A stretch of DNA of 64,000 nt from Lepidostoma basale (Eukaryota > Arthropoda > Insecta > Trichoptera > Lepidostomatidae), in the NCBI GenBank assembly GCA_022606425.2, contig JAHDVF020000053.1:806001-870000 (forward strand). Reading direction: 5' to 3'. A program made the translations under genes and the position numbers. Below, one piece after another: positions 20,195 to 31,119 of this stretch. Below the pieces are notes generated by a model, which worked only from the letters and a program-made list of their open reading frames with translations, was not told the DNA's origin and searched no databases. Numbering within the stretch: the stretch's first letter is position 1; every line of letters starts with the position of its first letter.

Positions 20195-20305
20195 CCATGT
20201 TCGCTCCTGCCGGAGCGACGTCAAGGTTAAAAAAATATATAAAAAAAGTTTAAAAAAAAGTTTATCCTCCTGCGGGAGCTTAATCGGTTGGTTTTATAAA
20301 AAAAA
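20195..20305. repeat. Pair of divergent, degenerate g4 hammerhead-like motifs
   Basis: Left (minus): TTGACGT then GCTCC/GGAGC, GAAC, CATG. Right (plus): cctcctgcgggagcttaatc, then CGGTTGG, alignable with the 28.15 kb motif. A/T-only spacer between them. Same divergent geometry as the larger palindromes. Confidence 0.45.
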
Positions 20306-21125
20306 AATGATGTAAAAACTAGTAAAAGTGCTATAATATTATTTTTAACAATAATATTTGACTTGTCGAAAGTAAAGATTGTCTATCCATTATAAACATG
20401 GTTCACTGAACAATCGTAGACAGTAATAAGTTTTAACTCTTAATGTAAATCTTTTTTTTCACACACGTTAAAAAATTCAAATTATTTTCCTTTTGTTTTC
20501 TGCACTACTGTCGTACAAAAATAATTAGAACAAAATTTTAAATAATTCAGACACTTTCAAGGGGCATGCAAGTATTTCCCTCTCACCCTCTTGTGTGCGA
20601 AACCTTTTCGTACTCTTGCTTGATGACATTCAGTTATTTTCTGTTTATATTATGATTTATATTCAACTGAATGAAATTACAACCCTCTTGCGGAACAAAT
20701 TGGTTTTCAAAAAATGTTTATTTTCATTTTTGGATTAATCAACTGATTGCCAAACATACAATTTACTAGAGCAATTTCGCAAAATTTGAAAATAATAACT
20801 TGCAAATAAATAAACCCAACCCATCCTAAAGTAACCAGTTAAAATTAGCTTAACAACCTTAATTTATAACGATTATACTCAAAGGGGTAGTTGTGTTTGG
20901 TTGACCCTATAATAAATTATATACACATTACACTTTAATGTATTTGTGAATAATATGTGTAAATATGTCACATTTGATGTAAAAGCTATTTGTATATATA
21001 TTGTATATAATAATAATAAATAATTTGAAAGATAAAAATTTTGTAACACTGTTAATATTCAAAACAAAAGACTATCCAAAAAGGTAAGATGGCGGTGCAA
21101 ACTAGTGTTCTTATGCCGACTCTTA
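20306..21125. other. AT-rich stretch, nothing recognised
   Basis: No frame above background and no repeat partner noticed. Confidence 0.35.
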
Positions 21126-21405
21126 AATGAAGGAAGACAAGCATGGAACTGGCAAAAGAAGAATGAAAGTAGAATAACATAATAGAAATGAGATCTCTTT
21201 GACGAATGTGTAGTAAATCTGTAACTGTCTGTAAGTCAATCTCACAGTGTCAAATGGAAAAAGAAATGAACGCGGTGAACTTAATAATAAACGGATCATT
21301 TAGGTGGTATGGGTACATGGAAATAATGAATGAAGATATAATGGTGAAGAAAGAATATGCAAACGACGTGAACGATTTCTCCAACTCCTCAAGTGGCTGA
21401 CATTC
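21126..21405 (+). mobile_element. LINE-A fragment lacking its 3' end
   Basis: Carries ARQAWNWQKKNESR-like and GSFRWYGYMEIMNE coding with stops. The terminal hairpin and tail are absent; it stops at cctcaagtggctgacattca. It lies next to, and opposite in strand to, the longer copy at 21430. Confidence 0.6.
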
Positions 21406-21429
21406 ATATACAAATAAAAAAATAAAAAA

Positions 21430-22270
21430 CTAGCTTACTAACCATCACGCCGTCTCCCCGAAGGGAAAGGCAGAAATAAGGGACTGCAACACTTTTCTTT
21501 CTTGACATTTGTGTCGATTCCTCAACATTCATACATCGTGTCATGCACGCGCGTCGATTTCTATGACTCCTCACATGGCCGACATTCAATATTTGATTTA
21601 TTTGATCGTGTCAAGTTTTCCTCGGTTTTCCCCTATTTCTGGTTCCATTTACATCGTTAACATATAATTTTTTTAGCATTCTTTTTTCATTCATTCTTTC
21701 CTTACGTCCAAACCATCTAAACGATCCTTTCAATATTTTCTTCATAACATCATCATTCGCATCGCATTCACTTATTTTTTTCATTCGACACTCTATCATA
21801 CACAGAGTATCCACACATTCGTCTAAGAGATCTCTTTTCTACTGCAGTTATTCTACTTTCATCCTTATTTTGCCAGTTCCATGCTTCGCTTCCCTACATA
21901 AGGGTCGGTAGAAGAACACCATTAAGCGATGACAACTTTAAGTGCACAATTCACTTTGTTGCCTGCCCCAACCCTTCTTTCAATATCCTTCTCCACTCGC
22001 CCATCTCTTGTAAACATACTACCAAAATACACGAACTCCTACTTGCTCCAAATTTTCACCATTCACGATAATGCTGCAGACTGCCTTGATTTCTTCTTTT
22101 TCAAAAATCATTACCTTGGACTTATTAACATTCATCATCAGATCATACTATTTACCAGGACTTGAAGTTCATGCTCGTTGTCTGCAAGTAGGACAGCGTC
22201 ATCTGCATACAAAAGACAGCTTACTGACACTCCGCTCATTTTGTCACCTACATCCTACCCTTTCAGCTTT
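21430..22270 (-). mobile_element. LINE-A, longest copy, reaching RT motif C
   Basis: On the minus strand, from upstream: LLYADDAVLLADNEHELQVL (intact YADD, near 22195), MMNVNKSKVMIFEKEE, a broken MFTRDGR-type thumb, then EAWNWQ, RSLRRMCG, GSFRWFGRKERM, RPRKT, RRACMTRCMNVEE and the end with cccttcggggagacggcgtg. The tail is short (gctagtaagc side). Many stops. It gives the best view of the family upstream of its usual truncation point. Confidence 0.7.
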
Positions 22271-22779
22271 TTCATTTAATTAAACAAATTTTAATGTCTG
22301 TAAATATGTCATGTTTACCTTATGTTTAAAATAAGCATTAAAAATATTGAGTATAAAACCTAGTATGGTAAGATGAAAGCGTAATTTAATATTCATTATC
22401 GAATCAGGTAAAGAACAGCTTAACTATGCTCCGGAATAACCGGTATTTTGATTAACCATGAATCTGATGATGCGAATGAGCCCGGGGAAACAGGTTGCTG
22501 CCTAGTTAAATTAAATTAATTACAATATTCGTTAACAGCATCATGATCACAGAACATGTTGCAACCTTTTCAGTTAATTATTAGCTTGCACTTGTTACTT
22601 CATTACCATGTTAACCCGTTTAACGCAACGATGCGTTAGCGCAACAATTTCCAAGGATGTAACGTTAAAGGGTTAAAACTAGATTATACTTCGGCTAGAA
22701 ATTTAAAGTTAAGTTTTATAAAACATGTGGATACCTCTTGCTTAACACATCATTTTCATATTTCATAACCAAATTAAAA
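22271..22779. other. AT-rich stretch, nothing recognised
   Basis: 22600-22680 holds a short imperfect inverted repeat around aacgttaaagggttaa. Nothing else. Confidence 0.35.
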
Positions 22780-22790
22780 CCCAACTTGTA

Positions 22791-23250
22791 AAACTAACTA
22801 ACTAACTAACCATCACGCCATTTCCCCAGAGGGGTAGGCAGAGAGGATGGATCGCCACAATGCTCTGTCCTGGCATACTTCTCGGGCTTCCTCTACATTC
22901 ATACATCGTACCATGCACACACGTCGATTATTCCGGCGTCGAATGTGGCCGCCTTTTTATAATTGATTAATTTGGTCATGCCATGTTTTCCTCGGTCGTC
23001 CTCGGCTTCTTTTTCCACTCACGCTGCTTGTGTAAAACTTTTTAACCATTCTTCTCTCATCCATTCGTTCCATATGTCCAAACCATCTCAGGGATCCTTT
23101 TTTAATTGTATCCATGATGCAATCATCTGCCTTACATTTCTCTCTTATTTCATCATTCGGTATTCTATCATACAACGTGTTTGTTTTCCAGCTCATTCTT
23201 CTTAGTGATCTCATTTCTACGGCGTTTATCCTGCTTTGATCCTTCTTTTG
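22791..23250 (-). mobile_element. LINE-A insertion with 11-bp target-site duplication
   Basis: Flanked by cccaacttgta at 22780-22790 and 23251-23261. The minus strand reads RINAVEMRSLRRMSWKTN, GSLRWFGHMERMDERRM, RSRGRPRKTWHDQINQL and RRxCMVRCMNVEEARE with few lesions, then the terminal hairpin, TGA and (GTTA)4. 5' truncated within the C-terminal domain. Confidence 0.8.
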
Positions 23251-23261
23251 CCCAACTTGTA

Positions 23262-23575
23262 TTTTTTAAATATTATTTTGTAACCTATCGCAAATGACAG
23301 ATGTAGCGTTCATATCATATTTATATTTTTAAATTTAAAATAAGTCTTAATTCGCCCCTTAAGGTGATAATATCACAAACACTGCGCTTTAAAAGTTAGC
23401 ATATTATTATTATTATTACTATTACAATTGAATTAATGGAAAATATTAAATCGTGGTCACTTGAAATACATTATTTTTCAAAAAATTAGGTGCTAACACT
23501 GTAAAATTCGATAAAGGCTATCTTTTTATGAATTAAAACCCTTTTTTTTTAAAGTTTATTTTTCTCAAAAATAAT
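23262..23575. other. AT-rich stretch with (TTA)n
   Basis: (TTA)n at 23401-23418. Nothing else recognised. Confidence 0.35.
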
Positions 23576-23765
23576 TAAATAAAACGAAGTTTTTTATGAC
23601 TATTTTTCTCAACATGTTTGGAAGGGTTAACACCTTCATCATCGGGAGACCGGCATGAACTGATTTATTATAGAGCTTATATCGTTCTTTCTATAATGAA
23701 GGTGTTAAGCGTTTGAATTATGTCGAGAAAAATATACTCGAAAGTGGAAAGAACAGTGTTTCATT
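23576..23765. repeat. Palindrome with two decayed hammerhead-like arms
   Basis: Left (minus): ATGATGA, AAGG...CCTT hairpin, CAAA, CATG, TT, tail gagaaaaatag. Right (plus): aatgaaggtgttaagcgttt, then GAAT, ATG, TC, tail gagaaaaatatactcg. The tails are inverted copies of each other. Confidence 0.45.
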
Positions 23766-24239
23766 CGTAAAAAGATCGTCAATCAAAATACTGTATGTTC
23801 CACATATTATTTTTGTTAAAAAGATTGTATTTTTTATATGTCCGTATTAAAATATGATGTGTATTATATTAGTACTTGCAATAAAAATATGTGCAATGAT
23901 AAATTGGGACGGCTAAATTCTGATCAGTTTATTGGAGACTCTTTTTTAAGACGGGAGAACATCGTATTTTAATACTGGAGTGATTTCTTAGAACAAATTA
24001 ACAAGTCTTAACTTTCTTTTTAAGAACTTTTACTTGAGAACAATAAAAATTGAGAATAGAAAATATATTTTATCTTCCCTTGAGAAATGCGGAATGGTTT
24101 TAGATTTTTTAGATGAATAATTGAAATATTTTTTTTGTTATCAAATCTCATGATACTACAGCAAAATTGAATATTTAATAATTTAATAAGGCACCTGTAT
24201 ATACATCCCTTTTTTTCCAAGCACTGTCTCATTTACTTG
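23766..24239. other. AT-rich stretch, nothing recognised
   Basis: A 70-codon minus frame at 24020-24232 is unsupported. Confidence 0.3.
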
Positions 24240-24560
24240 TAGTCGACTTTTTTTGTATGGCATCTCCAGGAATGTCTGTCCTGGTGGCGTCTGATGGGAT
24301 CCGGTCTCCTTTGAGACTCCTGCTGTTTTGTCTCATTCACCTCAACTTGGGATTATCTTGTCCTCTGTGTCACTGGCTTGCATCAATTAACTTGTAACAT
24401 GGTCAGCTAGGTGCTGCATGACTTGGCTGTACCATTTCAAACAGTTATTTTCTTAAAGATGTTTCCGATGTAGTCGAGCAGCATTATTTCGCCCGCTTAT
24501 CTTTGTATCCTCATTTCGGCACTGTGGAGTTTGTCTTTGTTTTTTGAGTGGCCAACACTA
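24240..24560 (-). mobile_element. Decayed LINE C-terminal fragment (RTE-like)
   Basis: The minus strand gives LHSAEMRIQR and, in another frame, RLKWYSQVMQHLADHV, comparable to HAAEMKMLRW and RLRWYGHVMRRDSEHIV of the RTE copy at 9.3-10.6 kb. Heavily mutated. Confidence 0.4.
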
Positions 24561-25014
24561 AAAATTTAATCGAAAACAAACAGTTTTGAAAAGATTGCCT
24601 ACACATAGTACATTTTACTCATGTGATCCAAAAAGATAAATAAAAAACACAGTTTTAATTCGCAATTTATTAGTAGGGGTCATAAACTTTAGGACGTCTC
24701 AACTGTGTATGTTCCCAATCTTAAATTTCATTTCGTATTTTTCCTTCTCCTTTTACGACATTCGCGAAGCTCAATGGCTCATGGTAAATAAAACAATAAT
24801 TATAATTTTGTTCCAAAATAAATACAACATGGGGATCGAAAATACAACCATAAAACTACTTAATATTCTGCTCTCGTTAAGGCATTAAGATCAAGAGAAA
24901 TTGAGGACAGCATCACTCATATTAAGTAAGAATTTATCAATGAAAATGAAAACGGCTATTCACAATATAGTTATAATTAAATAGCTTAACTAGGGGATAC
25001 TTCGAGAACTCGGC
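24561..25014. other. AT-rich stretch, nothing recognised
   Basis: No frame or shared repeat seen. Confidence 0.35.
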
Positions 25015-25205
25015 CGTACTGGAGGATGTTGGTCATTTTGTCCCCGATAGATATCTCCGACAGCGACAGCACAGATTGTTTTACCTACCAGTCGCCAGAA
25101 CCAATCTGCCTCTGGTGCCACCGGTGGGAAGAGCAATTAGTTTGCTGAACGCGGTCTTCTCGGAGATCAACGTCTTTCATATTAGTGAAAGTACGTTCAG
25201 GGGAT
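25015..25205. repeat. Repeat I copy
   Basis: Best copy of a repeat also at 12.06 and 29.75 kb. Shared landmarks are ctccgacagcgacagcacag, ctctggtgccaccggtggga, attagtttgctgaac and cggagatcaacgt. GC-richer than its surroundings. Probably a retroelement 3' end; no frame assigned. Confidence 0.45.
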
Positions 25206-25634
25206 AAATACTCTTGACTTTAGAAAGTATCTTATCTTCCTAATATCGAACCATTACTAATGCGTTCCTGGTATTATGATATATGTGAAAATATTTTACC
25301 TGTACTCAATAGATGCCTTAAACATTTATGCTGTTTGTAATGTTTTTTGAGTAAATAAACTTATATGATTTGATTTGATAATTCCAACCCTATTTACATG
25401 CATTTATTCTACCCTCATGCTTCTTCTGCATGGAACTGGCAGAAGATGCACGAGGGTTGAAAATAAGCGGTAGAGATGAAATCAATATATATATTACAAT
25501 TTAATTAGTAAAAAAAATCATTAACATTACAAACATTTTCCAATGCATTTATGATTACAAATAAACAAAAAATAAGAACTACAAAAGATAATGAGAAAAA
25601 TTCAGTTAAAAAAAACTAATTATCATATGACAAT
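25206..25634. other. AT-rich stretch with a 60-bp LINE-A scrap
   Basis: 25420-25485 contains catggaactggcagaagatg and gcggtagagatgaaatc, a small piece of LINE-A. The rest is featureless. Confidence 0.4.
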
Positions 25635-25647
25635 TTACCTGTATAAT

Positions 25648-26100
25648 GGAAGTGAAGCTTGGAGCTGGCAAAAGAAGGATGAAAGCAGGATAAACGCCGT
25701 AGAAATGAGATCACTAAGAAGAATGTGCGGGAAAACATTGTATGATAGAATACCGAACGATGAAATAAGAAAGAAATGTAAGACAGATGACTGCATCATG
25801 AATAAAATTAAGAAAGGATCCCTGAGATGGTTCGGACATATGGAACGAATGGATGAGAGTAGAATGGTTAAAAAGTTGTACACAAGCAGTGTGAGTGGGA
25901 AAAGAAGCCGAGGACGACCGAGGAAAACATGGCATGACCAAATTAACCAATTACTAAAAGGCGGCCAAATTCGAAGTCGGAATAATCGACGTGCGTGCAT
26001 GGTGCGATGTATGAATGTGGAGGAAGCCCGAGAGGTGTGCCAGGACAGGCCAGTGTGGCGATCCATCCTCTCTGCCTACCCCTCCGGGGAAATGGCGTGA
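25648..26100 (+). pseudogene. LINE-A polyprotein C-terminal domain (5' truncated)
   Basis: An uninterrupted reading frame; the in-window ATG at 25591 is host flank. Motifs in order: GSEAWSWQKKDESRINAVEM, RSLRRMCGKTLYDRIPNDEI, GSLRWFGHMERMD, RGRPRKTWHDQI, RRACMVRCMNVEEARE, VWRSILSAYPSGEMA-stop. This is the post-RT thumb and C-terminal part of a non-LTR retrotransposon polyprotein. The RT catalytic domain and endonuclease are absent, so there is no enzyme. The last codons overlap a CCCC/GGGG hairpin, and the stop codon sits two bases before the (GTTA)n tail, so the element has practically no 3' untranslated region. Clade uncertain (CR1/RTE-like style). Confidence 0.8.
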
Positions 26101-26124
26101 TGGTTAGTTAGTTAGTTAGTTAGT
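25648..26124 (+). mobile_element. LINE-A insertion with 12-bp target-site duplication
   Basis: The cleanest insertion of the family. tacctgtataat occurs at 25636-25647 and again at 26125-26136 right after the (GTTA)n tail. The 5' end is truncated at the GSEAWSWQ codons; nearly the same start point is used by the 35.4 kb copy. Confidence 0.85.
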
Positions 26125-26234
26125 TACCTGTATAATATTAAGAAAAATAAAAAATAAATGTTAAAAGAAAAAATGTAGTACAATTAGAAAAACAAGAATG
26201 TATGTGATAAAACGATGAAAAAAAATCTTAAGAA

Positions 26235-26445
26235 TGTATACGTAAATGATCTGAATAGAGAACGGAGTCGAGAAAGATCAAGCGAAAACATAAAGCATCG
26301 GCCATTTTACAAATAGATGTCGAATAAATCGACGCGCTTGTTTGACTCGCAGTACGAATGTGGAGGACGTTAAAAAGTTTTTCAGGATAGAGTAGTTTGG
26401 CAGACTATTCTCTCTGCCTTCCCTTTTGGTGGTTTGTTGCCGTAG
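26235..26445 (+). mobile_element. LINE-A fragment, degenerate
   Basis: Traces of LKNVYVNDLNRERSRER, RRACLTRSTNVEDVK and the end ttctctctgccttccctttt. Stops and indels throughout. (GTT)-like tail remnant. Confidence 0.5.
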
Positions 26446-27625
26446 TTACTAAGTTTTATATTGTGAATTAAAACAGAAATGCGTGTCAAAAATATTAATT
26501 TAAAACAACTGGCTTTATAACTGTTCAAGCGACTCTTTGCATAACTGTTTGATTAATTTGTTTCGTGACTTCATTATAACCGAAAACTTTACATAAAATA
26601 TTTGATTAAATATTACGTTTGATAATGCTTTAGCAAAGAAAACATGTTATTCCCATAACATATAACAAAATTATAGAAAACAGATGTTTTCATTCGTATT
26701 AATTAAGTAAGGGATATACTCGTATACGCCATTGCTAAGACATTAGTTAATAGTATCACAAGTTGAAACAAGCTGCGGCACCAATCATACTTTTTTTTTA
26801 ATTATTGGATTATTAATGGCAAGGAGAATCTTAATACAGATTAAATCTTGAAGAAAAAAAAACTTTATTTATTTTAAGAAAGATTCACACGAAGAGATAT
26901 TTTTTTACTATCATATATCTAGTATAATGTGATTTTAATTGAAAAATACTTGTTTCGTTTTTTTCCTTCAATTTATCGAATATTAGTGTCGAGTGAGTTT
27001 ATACTCCGTTCGAAGAGTTTTTTTTAACATGCCTTCAATGTTACACTTGTATACTGTATGTATGTGATACATATCTACATTTTTCACCTCAATTTTATAT
27101 TTTTTTTATCAAGAATGTTATTTTCTTGTTTAGCTTATATACCATTACGCTTATATCCCTAATTGGTGTGAGAAAGTCAAAGTGTCTTAAATGTCAAGCC
27201 TTTGTATCCTAACGAGAATTATCCTCATTCAAATATCATTTTATAGAAGTTATTCGATTTCGACAACTTTAATACTACATAAGAAAAAAACAAATATTTT
27301 TACTATGTGTTCATAAACTTTTTTCATAAAGTATTTTCAGGTACTTTTTTCTCGTCTATTCGTTCCATATCGAAAAAAATCTTTCAATGATATTTTCTTT
27401 ACATAATAAATTAAGCAATTGTTTACTTTGTATATAATTATATTGTAATAATGTGGAAAGCAATTGGAAATGACCACATTAAGGGCCCAAGTGGCATCCC
27501 AAGAACAAATCCATTAGAGGATTAAAACTTTTTGATACACACGATTAATATTATATTTGAATGCGCCATTCGATACATTTTAAAATTGAAAATATCTTCG
27601 AAATAATAAATACACTTCTTATATT
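26446..27625. other. AT-rich stretch, nothing recognised
   Basis: About 1.2 kb without a supported frame or repeat partner. Confidence 0.35.
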
Positions 27626-27905
27626 TTTCTGTTAACTCAATACGCTGTAATAATTGTGATATATTGTATGTACTATTGGTAAAACTGCTAGAAATATAAA
27701 CGTATGGGTGAAGGAACATCTCAGATGTCTAAGTAGTCCCGTTTTTCTGATTTCGCCAACCATCTGTTAGAGACAAACTAAACTTTTCATAAAGATTCTG
27801 ACTTATAAATTCCCCAGGTCTAAAATTAGATAACTTAGAAGCACTTGAAATTGAGAAAGTCCTTAATAATAATTTGCCTATAATAAATTATCAGACTAAT
27901 CATTC
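27626..27905 (+). pseudogene. Penelope-like element GIY-YIG endonuclease fossil
   Basis: Legible in three frames: SVNSIRCNNCDILYV (27629 onward; CNNC is the CxxC of the nuclease), then TIGKTARNINVWVKEHLRCL (YIG, R and EH motifs), then FSDFANHLLETN and LKLDNLEALEIEKVLNNNLP, the C-terminal tail seen in Penelope-like proteins. At least two frameshifts and stops. Upstream RT coding is not legible. A hammerhead-like motif follows about 240 bases downstream on the same strand. Confidence 0.75.
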
Positions 27906-28140
27906 CTTTAGCCCCATTTGAGCCATGTTACCCATTTTCAATAATCCCTCAAAAAAGTCAACTCCCCGGTCCGCTACTAGAATATTGATTATTGTACGTC
28001 TCCATTGAAATTTCCCTCATACTCATGACTAACCGTTCTAACATACTAATTGACCTCGTGAACACCTTCCCCCCCTACATTTTATATTTATTTTATTATA
28101 CATTGTGTTGTTATCTGATTTTATATGTAATGTCTTTTGT
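27906..28140. other. Probable 3' untranslated part of the Penelope-like element
   Basis: Lies between the endonuclease tail and the ribozyme-like motif. Contains a C6 tract (28071-28076) and no other landmark. Confidence 0.4.
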
Positions 28141-28184
28141 AACCCTGACGAAGCTCCGGCGGGAGCGAAACCGTTTGGTTGTTG
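28141..28184 (+). ncRNA. Hammerhead-ribozyme-like motif with intact core (g4)
   Basis: CTGACGA (28145-28151); extra A; helix II GCTCC/GGAGC with loop GGCG; GAAA (28167-28170); helix III ACC/GGT closed by GTTT; cleavage triplet GTT ending 28180. Helix I is imperfect (C-G, C.T, A-T). Here helix III can close within one molecule, unlike the palindromic words of other groups. The tail gttgaaataaatagggtggt contains AATAAA. Confidence 0.7.
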
Positions 28185-29044
28185 AAATAAATAGGGTGGT
28201 GTGAATACAAATTTACAAGTGTTTTAATATTATATTAAAATACAAATGTAAAGCAAACTAGGATACTTGTGTATGTTCCATTTTGACAGTAATATTCCTT
28301 TTTAAGAGATTCTGATTTGGAAACTTAAAGGCACCCCCTAGGCTGGTATTATGAAAGTAAATATGCTCTTATTCGAGTGCGAATATCGCCACGCACGGGT
28401 TCTACTTTTTAATGTGAGAAGGTTCGAAACTTCAAAGGCGCATATTTGAAAGTCTTGAACGGTCTTCATAAAACCCTCGCTTTTACGTGAAAAAAGAAAC
28501 AAATACGCCTTTCAGAAAATTTATTTATTCCCAGAAATCTTGTATATTAAATTATCACACATTTTTGCGAACACGCGGGATAAGAAAATGAATATGAAAA
28601 CTTCTTAGATGTCTTAAATTCTATGTCGTGAAGTGTGGTATAAGAAATATGAAGCTGATACTCATTAATTCATGACATCGTGTGAGTAAAATTATATATT
28701 ATAGTATAAGATATTAGATCGGTCGGTTGACGTCAGATCTCCTGGTTTAAAAAATTGATGATTAAGTTATTATTTAATATTGCAAATTTATAAGATTTTA
28801 ATAGTCATCTGGATCGCTACAACTCGTGCAAAATGGAGTCAAGAATAATATTGTGATTCAGCTTCAAGACACTCATAAACAATTAAAAACAAATAAATAA
28901 TAAAAAAACATTCTATATTAAGTTTTTTTAATGGTATATTTGAATTATATGGTACACACAGAGGGTGCTATGACATTAAGCTTGATGAGCTAAAAAGTAT
29001 ACAATATGAGAGTTAAGACTTTCAGTTTATTGTATTAGACAATT
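28185..29044. other. AT-rich stretch; less AT-rich patch 28330-28500
   Basis: No frame or repeat partner recognised. Confidence 0.3.
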
Positions 29045-29320
29045 CCCACAATTCTTCTTCTCTGGTTTCAATCCTGGGATTTGTTTGCAGCAATTTCCTC
29101 CATTATTCTCTTCCATTTTTCCCTGTCTTGTGCGGCTCTTTTGAAATCTGCATATGATGAGCAGCGTACGTCCACCAACAGGTCCTCCAGGTACTCTCGG
29201 CGTGGGCGTCCCCTAGAGTTTGTCCCCTCGATCATACCCTCCATTATGGCATGTAAGAGACCTTCTTGACGTATTACATGGCCGATCCATCTTGCACGCC
29301 TTTCGGACATGGTTACCCAC
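29045..29320 (-). mobile_element. LINE-B C-terminal fragment
   Basis: An 84-codon open frame reads MSERRARWIGHVIRQEGLL, NSRGRPRREYLEDLLVDVRC, SSYADFKRAAQDREKWKRIM and ends NKSQD-stop. It matches the copy at 47.8 kb nearly residue for residue. C-terminus of a non-LTR polyprotein; 5' truncated at the MWVTM codons. Confidence 0.75.
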
Positions 29321-29404
29321 AATTAACGAGACATTATATCATTTTTGTTGCAGATCAGAAGGAATGGGTTAACTAATTGGGGAGATTTAAACGGGTAATA
29401 GTAG

Positions 29405-29545
29405 TATGCTTTTAGCGGAAAATCCATTTAACTCGAGTATCTGGACCGACGTTTCGAAGATCAGTGCAGTCGTCCCCTTTAGGGCGATTGGTTAACCACC
29501 CTAAGATTGAAGACTGCAACAATCTTCGAAACGTCGGTTCAGAAA
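29405..29545. repeat. Palindrome of two divergent g6 hammerhead-like arms
   Basis: Both arms contain ATCTTCGAAACGTCGG. The right arm has helix II GAAGA/TCTTC, GAAA, then CGTC with a minimal ACGT-type helix III. The first core strand reads CCTAAGA on the right and is not recognisable on the left. Tails run outward. Confidence 0.45.
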
Positions 29546-29708
29546 GACGAGTTACACAAATTTTCTTAAGATCCCAAAAAACCGAATGGGTTAGCATTTA
29601 ACAAACACTTGAAATGGAATTAGTTCAGAAAGACGAGTTACACAAATTTTCTTAAGATCCCAAAAAACCGAATGGGTTAGCATTTAACAAACACTTGAAA
29701 TGGAATTA
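29537..29708. repeat. Exact 86-bp tandem duplication
   Basis: Units 29537-29622 and 29623-29708 are identical by eye, from gttcagaaagacgagttaca to aacacttgaaatggaatta. The first unit starts in the tail of the g6 motif, directly after AAACGTCG. Confidence 0.85.
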
Positions 29709-29744
29709 TTACAGAACAACGCCAACTTAGGAACATTCAATTTA

Positions 29745-29875
29745 TATTCCGGATGGTCATCTTCGACTGCATTGCATTGTCCATTGTATCTCCCATAATG
29801 CAGCACCGACATGACTCTGGTGAAGCCAGTAGGGAGGGAAATCAATTGCTGAACATAATCGCTTCAGAGATCTAC
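29745..29875. repeat. Repeat I copy, degenerate
   Basis: Aligns with 25.07-25.20 kb: ctctggtgaagccagtaggg and caattgctgaac...cagagatctacatt. Confidence 0.4.
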
Positions 29876-30654
29876 ATTAATTATATTTATTGTTAAAACA
29901 CTGTGAAAATGGCAAAAACTCCACTCAATGGATAGTTTCCAACTTTTATTGCATCACTATTGCTATTGTTTTCCTGGGTCGATGCATCATTCGAAATTGT
30001 ATACATGGTTCTAATGTTTATTTGGAAAATAAATAAAAAATAATTTGATCTGGAATCTAATTAATAATTTATTTTCTTGAAAAAGCAGCGAGTATGGTTT
30101 GACCACTGAATTTTTATTAATTTCAAGTAATGCAGAAAATGCAATTAAAATATCTATTTTGTTAAATACAACTGTTTTAAATTACAGTGATATTTGGATT
30201 GTTGTTAAAATAATAAAAACAATCGTTCCATTTCACGTTTATTTTCTAGTGTTTCTATTTACGAAAGATTTTCAACGGAATAATGTTAAAACAAATTGTG
30301 AAGCCTTTGTTTCCAAATGACCCTAGAGTAGTCAGAAATATCAATCAAAAAGCTTGCTATTGTTCAGTCTCAGAATAAAAGGAGATTTAAAAGAAACAAA
30401 ACGAATTCCAAGCCTTTCTACAGACACGGGTTTTTCTGATTCTTCTTGTAATTTGTATTTTATTTTTTTATTAAACCTACCAAAAAACATTTTACATTCC
30501 AACCAAAATATTTAATTAAAAAATATGATTACACTTCTGAATGATTGAAAACGTTATATTAGTTTTATGTTAGTGAAGGAAATAAAATTAACCAATTTCT
30601 TATTATAACTGAAGCTATAATAAGGGATGTGAACCTCAAGAAACAATAAAAAGT
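29876..30654. other. AT-rich stretch, nothing recognised
   Basis: A 73-codon frame (30099-30320) is unsupported. Confidence 0.3.
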
Positions 30655-30860
30655 TTTACAAGGATTAATTGTATCTCAATAGAGACGAAGATGCAAATTG
30701 TTTTTCTGGGAACAGAAGGTGGTAGCCGAGGCGCTTACAGGACTTGTAAAATAAAAATAAACTGAGATACAATTAATCCTTGTAAAATAAAAATAATTTA
30801 TCCGCGATGGGTGAAATCCAGTATTTGTCTACAAGAATTTGTAAACATTCAAAATGTTGT
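30655..30860. repeat. Repeat E foldback derivative
   Basis: acaaggattaattgtatctc (30656 on) reappears inverted as gagatacaattaatccttgt near 30765, enclosing a truncated E body. A further E-associated piece, inverted (ccagtatttgtctacaagaa), follows at 30820. Confidence 0.55.
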
Positions 30861-31119
30861 TGAATAAAAAGTTTATAAAACGAACTTTGAACATATTGCG
30901 TATTACAAAAATTAAATAATTAATACGAATGAAAACGTATGTAAGTATCTAGATGTCTAATAACACTTTATGGAAATCACATTATAAGATATTATATCTT
31001 AATACGAAGAAACATTCATTCCCATAAAATGTAATTGAAATAGACGTTTTTATTTCGTTTTGATTAACTAATTTAATTAATACGGAATTTCTTCTTTATT
31101 CGCCATACTTTGTGTTGTA
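30861..31119. other. AT-rich stretch, nothing recognised
   Basis: No frame or repeat partner. Confidence 0.35.

Noticed and set aside
22600..22680. Inverted repeat around aacgttaaagggttaa as another ribozyme palindrome
   Set aside because: Lacks the GAAA strand and the CTGANGA strand.
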